The notes under the pieces are model-generated. The model did not search any database, had not been told where the DNA came from, and was given only the letters and a program-made list of their open reading frames with translations. 64,000 bases of DNA, from the NCBI GenBank assembly GCA_947449255.1, contig CANFQX010000001.1, forward strand, positions 124,001 through 188,000, in the 5' to 3' direction. The DNA is from Pseudobdellovibrionaceae bacterium. Lineage in GTDB: Bacteria; Bdellovibrionota; Bdellovibrionia; Bdellovibrionales; Bdellovibrionaceae. Every line of letters starts with the position of its first letter. Within the stretch, counting starts at the first letter, position 1. A program made the position numbers and the translations under genes. Positions 28,501 through 35,629 of the stretch are shown piece by piece.

Positions 28501-28885
28501 CAGAAAAGATTATTTTTCGATTTTAAATAACCGCCTCAGTGATGAAGAAAAGCTTCAAGCCATGACTCACGGATTGATGATTTGTGATGGGCAGACAAAC
28601 AATCAGCCCCTTGATGTGAATGAAACCTATTATCTTTTAACCCAAGAATCTAATATTTCTCAAATGCAGGATGCTGGGGATGAAAGAAATCGCAATTTCT
28701 TCGTTTCCTTGCGCTCTGAAAATGATTTCAATCGCTTTGTTGCAGCGATCAAGGGTCAAACTAAAATGCCTGGCACAGCCGACAATGAAATTCTGCACAA
28801 GGATGTAAATGACTTTATGGACAAAATATTCAATATGAAAGATCCAGCCACTCCCGGAATGTTTTCACTTCCAGCAGGGCTTTAG
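25583..28885 (+). CDS. Large lipoprotein with a duplicated Cys/Trp domain
   Basis: 1100 residues. The signal ends VGLTGLFILGC (lipobox). Two homologous domains lie at residues about 75-170 and 400-505: FNFYACLKD ... GCISWSENISYNY ... INPWSH, and FNVKACLRN ... SCVNWDETIEFKY ... VNPWDT. The spacing of the Cys, the (S/N)W(S/D)E block and the NPW block is kept, so this is an internal duplication. The C-terminal third has a Ser-rich low-complexity stretch (about residues 870-935) that may form a membrane-inserting or surface strand region. It starts inside the barrel gene upstream. I know no family name. Probably the outer-membrane partner of that barrel. Confidence 0.75.
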   Translation: MRTFKLILRSMFVGLTGLFILGCNLPSPSSRESEKATANTSKDSSSATFNIEAVPGRSSALESAREDLFGLPTSKSFNFYACLKDIYYNKPITGHAFKIEGIDANATSDSSGCISWSENISYNYLGDSKYLKLTRHITGMGIQKGTRSVSFAINPWSHGENLAAVVDVKNEGSIPNLVKSESDSSSALKGLSKDGNLKTRSLWLDEGRLFVTEKQMTTKGADLMIELRGSPSIQLSKMSGDLWLRPLTEGTFKVRLKIIHSYIEAGTEIHRLLNQSELLDAKMESGSLAVRSLLTMTAIPTRGQLILGLELEPAHAPQGLTAFSGIYVLGDYDQLKGTSFLKLATEVVQDKNFKVDSYINAKQDLISQNTDTYQKPKIEVAPLEFKFIKVGAEKTSERQVVFNVKACLRNGMDQKSSRAQTFKISKFRANLVASENALRVQTDNNSCVNWDETIEFKYFDCQHFLKGYVQIENADLGMNQKLEILVNPWDTFSSIGRDLRYVDPTEKLSLNCSHESRPKTRLTMDSFSYNTISYKYEVDDLLRLNVLKKIQLKIDPRTVAYSSLSAGRSESEKLRDGVYLLKLAIVRNRDYDQSNTYVTSAEKIVNVINGQINTDITFKAHDLKALGNRNNLLVELYPADESKLLITNSAIHLQQPEKGMDFIIAQDSGLESPTFIGPIILNLDESARSLRILDEAAISSLLIQNQSIKNSRSGLVGQIIAEGKLAEKANHESQRLHAENAQFTADHNLSFIDLNKLNDHTDLSLALKLNSAQTRINLKKSELMSLQSSSQIQKDLATKLCNFWTVEFLPSQFANKGGSISRSGKSGFYNDCLQAAAKNPSTFFLIDRRLKVKEVGETKYLKGFNQGLTVGTNFSLSRSDSENFNTTKSVSVSAKLGLGKLFLDMVSLDTGANMSASWTTSESNSTSSSISVGAASTIVVQTSRLKVTLKQYEKCTQIKLNPLLFKKDDHWFGRKDYFSILNNRLSDEEKLQAMTHGLMICDGQTNNQPLDVNETYYLLTQESNISQMQDAGDERNRNFFVSLRSENDFNRFVAAIKGQTKMPGTADNEILHKDVNDFMDKIFNMKDPATPGMFSLPAGL

Positions 28886-28917
28886 CACCGAAGGGCCTCT
28901 TTTGAGGCCCCCGCTAA
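28882..28917 (+). terminator. Terminator-like hairpin after the large lipoprotein
   Basis: GGGCCTC (28893-28899), loop TTTT, GAGGCCC (28904-28910) is a perfect 7-bp GC-rich stem. TTAGC (28882-28886) and GCTAA (28913-28917) can pair outside it. The structure overlaps the TAG stop. No T run follows, so termination would be imperfect or factor-assisted. Confidence 0.55.
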
Positions 28918-29036
28918 GGAAATTCAGAAATAAATCCCGCCACAGACTTGTCTTTGGCATGCCGCCGACAAGAGTCAAATCTTGACCAACCCCTAGGACA
29001 ATAACAAGATCAAGACTTGATGTTGAGGTGTTATTT

Positions 29037-30329
29037 ATGACGACTTTTTTTCCCCTTCGTGAAAAACCGGCTCTAGCTCCCTATAAAAAGAATGATGTCC
29101 TTGTGCTCTTTGGTGAACTTTTTAGTAGAGGCTATGCAAACGGTTTGGTCGAAGAGGCTCAACTCAGAGGCATGACCATTGTGAGAGCCACTGTCGGACG
29201 CCGTGAAAAAAATGGAGAACTGAGAGAATTAAATGCTGAAGAAATACTCAACATTCCTGGTCCCTTCATAAATATCCCGCTGGAGGCTGGCTTTGACATG
29301 GAGCCTGACTCTCTAGGCCTTACGCCCTGTGACCAAATTAAAGATGTTAAATTAAGCAATTGGCAGGAAGCAAAACTTGACTGGGACTCCGTTGAAACTT
29401 CAATGACAAAAGGGACCCTCAGGTTTCGCAGGAATACAGCGCAATTTATTATCGAGCTTGAACAGTATATTCCAAAGGGTTCGAATGTTCTTTTTGCTCA
29501 TCTTATGGCTGGTGGAGTCCCACGAGCCAAGATTCTGATGCCTTTGCTCAATCGAATTTTTAAGGGAACTGGAGATAGGCATGTTTCCTCAAAAGTTTTG
29601 AATGATTCCGACATAGGACAGCTTTGCTTAAAGAACTTCAATGAAGTGACCGCTGAAACCTTCCACCATCTTATCGATATTTCAGGCCCACTTCGCGAGA
29701 AATTAGAGCAACAAGGCTCCCATGTGTCCTACACTGCTTATGGCTACCATGGCACCGATGTCTTGATTGGTGGAAAATATCAATGGCAAACCTACACTCC
29801 TTATTTTCAAGGATGGGCAAAAATAGCTCTGGAAGAGATTTCTGAAAGATACAGTCAAATGGGGGTCCATTGCTGTGTGTACAATTGTCCAGAAATATTG
29901 ACCAATTCAAGCTCTGTATTTCAAGGTGTTGAACTGTCCCTTTATCCCTTACTAGAAGCACTCCAAAAAGATGCTTCGAACAAAGAGGTTGCCCAAGTCA
30001 TTCTGAACGAATGCAAAACCCTTTTGAAAGATGAATTTGATTTTGCACACATTAAAAAAACACTGGATGACTATTTACAAAATGAAATCACCGTCGAACA
30101 CTGCAAGTATGAAACATGGCCACTCAATTCAAACAAGGCCCAAATGGAGTACATGATTCAAAGTTCGGACTATTTAATAGGACTTCATAAAGATGAAAAA
30201 AAATTGATCACTTTCATCTTGAGCGAAGTTGTTTTTAAATCCTGTGGCTACGTGATGTTTCATGACAGCTGGAGGCCAAAGGCTCCAGTGGCATGGATTG
30301 GACATGATCTTGTGGCAAGCTGTACATAA
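29037..30329 (+). CDS. FabMG-like enoyl-ACP reductase (tentative)
   Basis: 430 residues from ATG 29037, with GAGGT seven bases upstream; a GTG nine bases earlier sits inside the ribosome site. The N-terminus FFPLREKPALAPYKK followed by DVLVLFGELFSRGYANGLV matches my memory of proteins annotated as the FabMG family, a metagenome-discovered triclosan-resistant enoyl-ACP reductase. The beta strand plus Gly-rich turn (VLFGELFSRGYANGLVEEA) is consistent with a Rossmann nucleotide site. No transmembrane or signal segment is seen. If right, it reduces enoyl-ACP in fatty-acid synthesis. No other fab genes are in the window, so context gives no support. Confidence 0.5.
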   Translation: MTTFFPLREKPALAPYKKNDVLVLFGELFSRGYANGLVEEAQLRGMTIVRATVGRREKNGELRELNAEEILNIPGPFINIPLEAGFDMEPDSLGLTPCDQIKDVKLSNWQEAKLDWDSVETSMTKGTLRFRRNTAQFIIELEQYIPKGSNVLFAHLMAGGVPRAKILMPLLNRIFKGTGDRHVSSKVLNDSDIGQLCLKNFNEVTAETFHHLIDISGPLREKLEQQGSHVSYTAYGYHGTDVLIGGKYQWQTYTPYFQGWAKIALEEISERYSQMGVHCCVYNCPEILTNSSSVFQGVELSLYPLLEALQKDASNKEVAQVILNECKTLLKDEFDFAHIKKTLDDYLQNEITVEHCKYETWPLNSNKAQMEYMIQSSDYLIGLHKDEKKLITFILSEVVFKSCGYVMFHDSWRPKAPVAWIGHDLVASCT

Positions 30330-30377
30330 AAAATTGACCTTTTCCCGTCTTCAATGACGAGAACCTTGGAGTGACTG

Positions 30378-31220
30378 ATGTCCCTGAATGCCGGCGAAAC
30401 TTGGACTTATCAAAAGCATAAACTTCATGGACTTTCTTTATCGGGCATTCGCACAGCGATTTCTGTGCCAGATCTTTCCTTCAGTTTTGATGTGGCTCAA
30501 GGATATCCTTTCCTTTTAAATCTCAAAAAATTTTTTATCAGCCATGGGCATTTAGACCATGCCGCAGGAGTTCCCTATATCATCTCTCAAAAAGCGATGA
30601 ACTCTCAGGAGCCAGCCCTATTCTATATGCCAAAATCCCTTGTTGAGCCGCTAGATCAAATTATGAAAATATGGGAGAAAATTGAAGGCCATCAGTATAA
30701 TTATAAATTTGTTGGTGTCTCCGCGGATGAAGTCATCAAACTCAATGAACAGCACTACATCAAAGTGTTCCCAACAACACATCGAATTGAGTCTTTTGGG
30801 TACACTCTTTTTGAAACCCATAAAAAACTTAAAGCTCCACTTCAAGGTCTCTCCCAGGAAGAGATTGTTAAAGCTCGGCAAAGAGGCGAGGAAGTTAATG
30901 AAGTACATCATATTCCGTTGATAAGCTTTACTGGTGACACACAAATTGAATTCTTGCACTCCCGACCTTGGATCGCTGAATCTAAAATTCTTTTGATGGA
31001 ATCCACTTACCTTGATTGCCAGAAATCCATTGATGATGCGCGCAAATGGGGACATACCCATTTAGATGAAATCATTCCCTACCTTGATGAAATTCAAAGC
31101 GAAAAAATAGTCTTGATTCATATTTCAAGTCGATATTCTGACCGAGAAGCGAAAAAAGTTATCGCTGACAGAATTCCTTTGAAGCATCAACATCGCGTAG
31201 AGATATTTCCAGGACGATAA
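30378..31220 (+). CDS. Metallo-beta-lactamase-fold hydrolase, RNase Z-like
   Basis: 280 residues. The zinc motif SHGHLDHAAG (His56, His58, Asp60, His61) is followed by FTGDT (the third metal region) and a C-terminal IVLIHISSRYSD, which resembles the H-(F/I)-S-x-R-Y block of tRNase Z. RNase Z removes 3' trailers from tRNA precursors. The long flexible arm of classical RNase Z is not obvious here, so it may be a related hydrolase with another substrate. It follows the FabMG-like gene by 48 bp and may be co-transcribed. Confidence 0.7.
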   Translation: MSLNAGETWTYQKHKLHGLSLSGIRTAISVPDLSFSFDVAQGYPFLLNLKKFFISHGHLDHAAGVPYIISQKAMNSQEPALFYMPKSLVEPLDQIMKIWEKIEGHQYNYKFVGVSADEVIKLNEQHYIKVFPTTHRIESFGYTLFETHKKLKAPLQGLSQEEIVKARQRGEEVNEVHHIPLISFTGDTQIEFLHSRPWIAESKILLMESTYLDCQKSIDDARKWGHTHLDEIIPYLDEIQSEKIVLIHISSRYSDREAKKVIADRIPLKHQHRVEIFPGR

Positions 31221-31222
31221 GA

Positions 31223-31939
31223 CTAAAACATGTCGCTCATATCGAGCCAAAGCTTGCGTGAGGCAGCTTTTTTCTTTTTCAAATAATCCGTCCACTCTTG
31301 TGACGATCTTTTTTGCCAGTTTTCAGCTAAATTTGCCGCAAAAATCAAAGGACTATAGCCTTGTCCCATTTTATCTTTGGGAGGACGAATGGCCGTCAGC
31401 ATTTCAGGCCCATAAAAAGCAGTTGGCATCAAACGATCACGATCACCCAATTCACCAATAATCAGGGCACTTTTAATTTGCCCTAAAACAGTTCTATTTA
31501 AGGGGCTTGAGCTGTCTGAAGGTTTCGGAGAGCCCGCAGCACCGACAACAACCAAACCTTTTTCAATCTTTTTATTCAAGACCTCAACAAGAACTTTATT
31601 CTCATCTGTAAATTTTAAATTAAAGTCAAAAAACACAAAACTGATGTCCTCAGGCATTCCCTCAATGCGCTCCCTTAGAGCGGCTAAATCCAATGTGCCA
31701 TCTTTAGCATAAGGTGTAAAATTCACGATTTCACAAGCTTTGCATGATTCTTTAGCAAAAATAGGCTTGATTTTTTGTTCAAAAGCTTCCTGATTTTGCT
31801 GGCCAAAATAGACCACAATGGTTTTTTGGGGAGGCAATGCTGCCTGACCGTAAACAGTCCCCAAAAAAATAAAAATAAAGAGGCTTACCACAAAAAGCTG
31901 ACTGAAAGTTTGCGTAGATTTCATTTTTTTAAACTTCAT
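31223..31939 (-). CDS. Secreted protein, unknown; possibly a degenerate subtilase-like fold
   Basis: 238 residues. The N-terminus has a signal peptide (FVVSLFIFIFLGTVYG, cleavage near GQA). The mature protein contains a CKAC pair and the segments GLVVVGAAGSPK, ALIIGELGDRD and GPEMLTAIRPPK, then GQGYSPLIFAANLAENW. Their order recalls the Asn-to-Ser half of subtilases (VVVAAAGN ... VGA ... YGP ... GTS-AAP), but no catalytic Asp or His motif is visible and the N-terminal half is too short. I treat function as unknown. Its start faces the phospholipase gene across about 70 bp, so the two probably have divergent promoters. Confidence 0.5.
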   Translation of the reverse strand: MKFKKMKSTQTFSQLFVVSLFIFIFLGTVYGQAALPPQKTIVVYFGQQNQEAFEQKIKPIFAKESCKACEIVNFTPYAKDGTLDLAALRERIEGMPEDISFVFFDFNLKFTDENKVLVEVLNKKIEKGLVVVGAAGSPKPSDSSSPLNRTVLGQIKSALIIGELGDRDRLMPTAFYGPEMLTAIRPPKDKMGQGYSPLIFAANLAENWQKRSSQEWTDYLKKKKAASRKLWLDMSDMF

Positions 31940-32008
31940 ACCAAGAGTTTGACCCCGACGCTGCTTTGCTGTCGACTTTTTTATTTATTTATTGAACAAT
32001 GCAGCAAT

Positions 32009-33148
32009 ATGGAACCATGGAGCTGTATTCAAATATTTCACACTGGTGATGCCTATTATGAAAGTCTCATGGATAGAATTCGTCATGCCAAAAAAAGCAT
32101 CACGATTGAGGGTTATATTTTTTCCATCGACAGACTCACATCTGCTCTCTTGGAAGAACTTGCCATGGCCCGAAAAAGGGGATGCTTAGTCAAAATCATT
32201 GTCGATGGTTTTGGCAGTTACAATCAAATTCCAGAGCTAAAAAAAATTTGCCGCGCCAAGGGCATTGAGTTTCGTGTTTTTCATCCCCTCCCCTACTTCT
32301 CAAAACAAGTGCCTCGATGGAATGAACTCATGAATTTGAACTTTCGACTTTTTTTTAGGCGTATGAATCGGCGCAACCATAGGAAAATAGTCCTCATTGA
32401 TGAAATAGGTGCTTACTTAGGAAGTATGAACTTTACCGAGCAGCATTGCGAAAAATATGTTGGACGAAAGGCCTGGAGAGACACCGGGGTTTATCTTGAA
32501 GGCCCTGCAGTCAAGCATCTCGCCATTGCCGTACAGATCACCTATCTTCGAACCGTCTATCGTGGCATTTTAACCTGGGTGAGCCGATGGATGCTCCCTA
32601 GACCCTCATTTTCAGCAGCCCTACAATTGAACACAACTCAAAAAATGCGACGCGCACTTTACAGGGATCTACTGCGTCTTATCAATCAGGCCCAACATCG
32701 TATTTATATCACCACGGCCTATTTTCTACCCAAAAGAAAACTTCTCAAGGCGCTGATTGAGGCCTCAAATCGAGGCGTTGATGTGATTCTCATTCTTCCA
32801 GGAAAATCTGATGTGCCCTTAGTAAAGTGGGCTGCTTTTTATACAATCCAGTTGCTTTTATTAAGTCGAATTCCCATATATGAATACAAAGGCTCTGTTC
32901 TCCACGCAAAAAATATGATCGTGGATGATACAGCTTACATTGGGTCTTTTAACTTAAATCATCGCAGCCTGCTGCATGATTTGGAAGTGATCGCTCGCTT
33001 CCACGATTCGGCAAGCCTAGAAAACATGCTCAATCAATGGGAGCTTGATCTTGCAAATTCAGTCCTGCTGAAAGAAAAAGATCATTACTCAACTTGGCTC
33101 AGTCAGTGGTTCTATAAGATTGCCTTCCTTTTGAGATATTTGCTCTAG
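32009..33148 (+). CDS. Phospholipase D-family enzyme, cardiolipin synthase type
   Basis: 379 residues from ATG 32009; the frame is open upstream to 31775, but that part is antisense to the secreted-protein gene and reads as non-protein. Two HKD motifs are complete: RNHRKIVLIDEIGAYLGSMN (His124, Lys126, Asp131) and HAKNMIVDDTAYIGSFN near residue 300. There are no N-terminal membrane helices, as in ClsB-type synthases rather than ClsA. It probably makes cardiolipin or another phosphatidyl-transfer product at the inner membrane. No clear Shine-Dalgarno precedes the ATG. Confidence 0.85.
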   Translation: MEPWSCIQIFHTGDAYYESLMDRIRHAKKSITIEGYIFSIDRLTSALLEELAMARKRGCLVKIIVDGFGSYNQIPELKKICRAKGIEFRVFHPLPYFSKQVPRWNELMNLNFRLFFRRMNRRNHRKIVLIDEIGAYLGSMNFTEQHCEKYVGRKAWRDTGVYLEGPAVKHLAIAVQITYLRTVYRGILTWVSRWMLPRPSFSAALQLNTTQKMRRALYRDLLRLINQAQHRIYITTAYFLPKRKLLKALIEASNRGVDVILILPGKSDVPLVKWAAFYTIQLLLLSRIPIYEYKGSVLHAKNMIVDDTAYIGSFNLNHRSLLHDLEVIARFHDSASLENMLNQWELDLANSVLLKEKDHYSTWLSQWFYKIAFLLRYLL

Positions 33149-33159
33149 CACCTGATTTT

Positions 33160-33189
33160 AGGTCGAAGAATTCTTTTTTTCTTTGACCT
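33160..33189 (+). terminator. Hairpin after the phospholipase gene
   Basis: AGGTCGAAGAA (33160-33170) and TTCTTTGACCT (33179-33189) pair over 11 bases with one G-U, around an 8-base T-rich loop, 12 bp past the stop codon. The T run is in the loop rather than after the stem, so its role as a terminator is uncertain. Confidence 0.45.
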
Positions 33190-33217
33190 CATTTAGGATT
33201 CTTATGATGCTAGAGGA

Positions 33218-33823
33218 ATGAATTCACAAATTAAAGTTGCAATCACTGGTGGCCCTTCTGGGGGAAAAACAACTCTCATCGAGACTATTAAAAAAGATCT
33301 GGGTCAAAAATGCGCCGTGGTTCCAGAAGCAGCGAGTATCTTATATCGTGGAGGATTCCCTCGCTACAAAGAAGAGCTTTGTGTCGCACAAGCTCAACTT
33401 GCGATTTACCACACCCAACATGCACTTGAAGACATGATCTGCGGTATGAGCCAAAAAGGTCTTGTGGTCTGTGACCGAGGCACTATGGACAGCTTAGCTT
33501 ACTGGCCAATGGTCGAGGATGAGTTCTTCAAAAAAGTTCAAAGCAATCGCGCCAGAGAATTGGCTCGCTATGATTGGGTCATTCATCTAGATACAGCTTC
33601 TATTGATTACTACGACACTTCAAACCCAATCAGGACTGAAAACTTTGAAGAGGCTTGGTCATTGAATTCAAAAATAAAAGAGGCCTGGGCCGGGCACCCT
33701 CGTCGTTTGATCATCACACATAATGCTGATTTCATTTCCAAGATAACGACATCTCTTGCCATCATCAGAGCCATTATGAATCACGCAAGCGCCGAAGAAA
33801 TATCAAAGACTCTTTTAGTGTGA
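33218..33823 (+). CDS. P-loop ATPase/kinase of the NadR/AAA_28 type
   Basis: 201 residues. Walker A GGPSGGKTT lies at residues 11-19, and the region VVCDRGTMDSLAYWP supplies a Walker-B-like Asp and the D-R-G/S pattern seen in NadR-type nucleoside kinases and AAA_28 ATP-binding proteins. The C-terminal RRLIITHNADFISKI is also typical of that group. Soluble, about 22 kDa. The substrate is not deducible. The gene ends in a GTGA overlap with the start of an exported barrel protein, an odd pairing for a cytoplasmic kinase. Confidence 0.75.
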   Translation: MNSQIKVAITGGPSGGKTTLIETIKKDLGQKCAVVPEAASILYRGGFPRYKEELCVAQAQLAIYHTQHALEDMICGMSQKGLVVCDRGTMDSLAYWPMVEDEFFKKVQSNRARELARYDWVIHLDTASIDYYDTSNPIRTENFEEAWSLNSKIKEAWAGHPRRLIITHNADFISKITTSLAIIRAIMNHASAEEISKTLLV

Positions 33824-35625
33824 AAATTCAAAATCGAATGGTCAAAAAAGAAAAAATCACTTTCGCTCAATTACTTCTTACTTCAATTCTGATTTATGGC
33901 CTCCAAGGCCTTTCAAGTCCCATAAACTCGGAAAAAGAAATCAATTCAAACAATCTATCTCCACTCCCCTTCAGTGCTAAACTTAACAATGTTCAACTTC
34001 CTCCTCAAAGGTTTGAATACTCTCTCTGGGATGAAGATCGATTGTCCGTAGGAAATATCCTCATTGATTCGACCCAGCTGACATTTCAAATCAGCCCGTC
34101 TTCAAAAAAAACAAATAATTATAATGTTCAATTCACATGGCCAAGCGGACTGATGAAAAACGGCCATCTGAATATAAGAAATAATTCTGGAAAATCTATC
34201 TTTACTAGCGCGTTCAACACAGACAACATCACTATATCTAAGGGCAAAGGCATAGAAAATCGTGCAAATCTGCGCTCAGAAATTGCGACTTTTACAGTCA
34301 AAGATCTAGGTCCCGATTTTATAGAAAGCATGCGCAATTTGCCATTCCTCATATTTTGCGTCTATCGAGAAACAGAGTTAACTAAAATAAATATTTGCTC
34401 CAAGGAGCTCTACCTCTCCACTCAAAAGGGCAAAATAATGATCAAGCCCCGAAACCTTAACAAAAGAAATGCCCAAGTCGAAATTAATGGCGCAAAAACC
34501 GGAAATCAGGGCGTCATTTATTTGAATGACAGCAAGGAAACAATTAATTTTAAAAGCCAGACGCAATCAGGATCCTTCCTTGAAATGGATATTCGCACGA
34601 AAGATGTCTATTTCATGGACATCTTTCAGGATGGGGACGATATTATATTAACTGCGACCGGGACCGAGCCTGCGGATGAAAATATTTTTAAAAAAATTTC
34701 TGAAGCCACCTGGAGCATCAAACTCCCAAAAATTAGACCTGTCATTTATCTTAAAGGTGACGGAGACTTCCCCCTGCGGCAGGAGCTCAACATTCGTGGA
34801 CCTATTCCAAATTCTTCGAATCGGATATACATTGATAAAGACGCAACTGCAAAAACTTACAGCTCCACTCAAGAAATTCAGGTCACACCACCGAAAGAAA
34901 CTAAGATTGCTCTGCCAAAATCAGACACTTCAGCTTCACTTAAAAATATTGATGGCGAACATTATTTGTGGCAAATAAATGAAATCCCAAAGGGGTTAGA
35001 TCACCGGTATTTGAAATTAAACGTCGACAACACCACCTTCACTGCCAGCTTTGAGACCAACAGGGCTCCAGCATACTCTCTTTATCTTGGTGGCAACTAT
35101 AATCTTTCAGCAAATAAAAGCTCAATCCGAGCAGAGCTAGAGTGGTGGTTTGATAAGTTTCTCAAACTGAATTCTTCATGGTCAAAAAATCACTGGGGAA
35201 TGAATTTAAACCAAGATAACAATTCAAACACCTCAGGACTTGAGTTGCTCTGGAGATCAAAGCAAGGCATCCACATGGCTGAAAACACTTGGGGCCTAAC
35301 TCTTGGACTTCAAATGCCTAACTCAAACAACTCTGGTTTGCTAGTTTATGGTTTAGGTTTTTTTCTGCAAAAATCACTAGCTCAGAGTGCTATGCAAAAT
35401 TTTATGAATTTCTTTGAATTTAAAATTCATCAATATTTTAGCTCAGAGAGCGACCCCCAGAGATCTCATGGATTAGATTTCAACATGCAGGCCTATAAAA
35501 ATATTTTTGGACAACAATATCTATTTTTCCGCTATGGATTAGAAATTTCTCAGAACAATAGCGACGCCCCCAATAGCAATGAATTTCAAACACAACTTCA
35601 TTCGGGTATATCCTGGAAATTTTAG
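33820..35625 (+). CDS. Predicted outer-membrane protein, paralogue of the 53.3 kb gene
   Basis: 601 residues from GTG 33820, which overlaps the kinase stop as GTGA; an ATG at 33838 is an alternative and leaves the signal peptide (FAQLLLTSILIYGLQGLSS) intact. It is paralogous to the 692-residue protein at 53280-55358: LPP-RFEYSLWD ... LSVGNILIDSTQLTFQI matches LPP-EFEYELST ... LKLGNLNISDSTFAFNI. Shared further on are a WP--LM--G-L motif and a Cys-containing strand pair. The last 200 residues look like a beta-barrel (AYSLYLGGNYNLS, then W-FDKFLKLNSSW) ending GISWKF. Probably an N-terminal beta-sandwich joined to an outer-membrane barrel; function unknown. Confidence 0.65.
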   Translation: MKIQNRMVKKEKITFAQLLLTSILIYGLQGLSSPINSEKEINSNNLSPLPFSAKLNNVQLPPQRFEYSLWDEDRLSVGNILIDSTQLTFQISPSSKKTNNYNVQFTWPSGLMKNGHLNIRNNSGKSIFTSAFNTDNITISKGKGIENRANLRSEIATFTVKDLGPDFIESMRNLPFLIFCVYRETELTKINICSKELYLSTQKGKIMIKPRNLNKRNAQVEINGAKTGNQGVIYLNDSKETINFKSQTQSGSFLEMDIRTKDVYFMDIFQDGDDIILTATGTEPADENIFKKISEATWSIKLPKIRPVIYLKGDGDFPLRQELNIRGPIPNSSNRIYIDKDATAKTYSSTQEIQVTPPKETKIALPKSDTSASLKNIDGEHYLWQINEIPKGLDHRYLKLNVDNTTFTASFETNRAPAYSLYLGGNYNLSANKSSIRAELEWWFDKFLKLNSSWSKNHWGMNLNQDNNSNTSGLELLWRSKQGIHMAENTWGLTLGLQMPNSNNSGLLVYGLGFFLQKSLAQSAMQNFMNFFEFKIHQYFSSESDPQRSHGLDFNMQAYKNIFGQQYLFFRYGLEISQNNSDAPNSNEFQTQLHSGISWKF

Positions 35626-35629
35626 GGTT

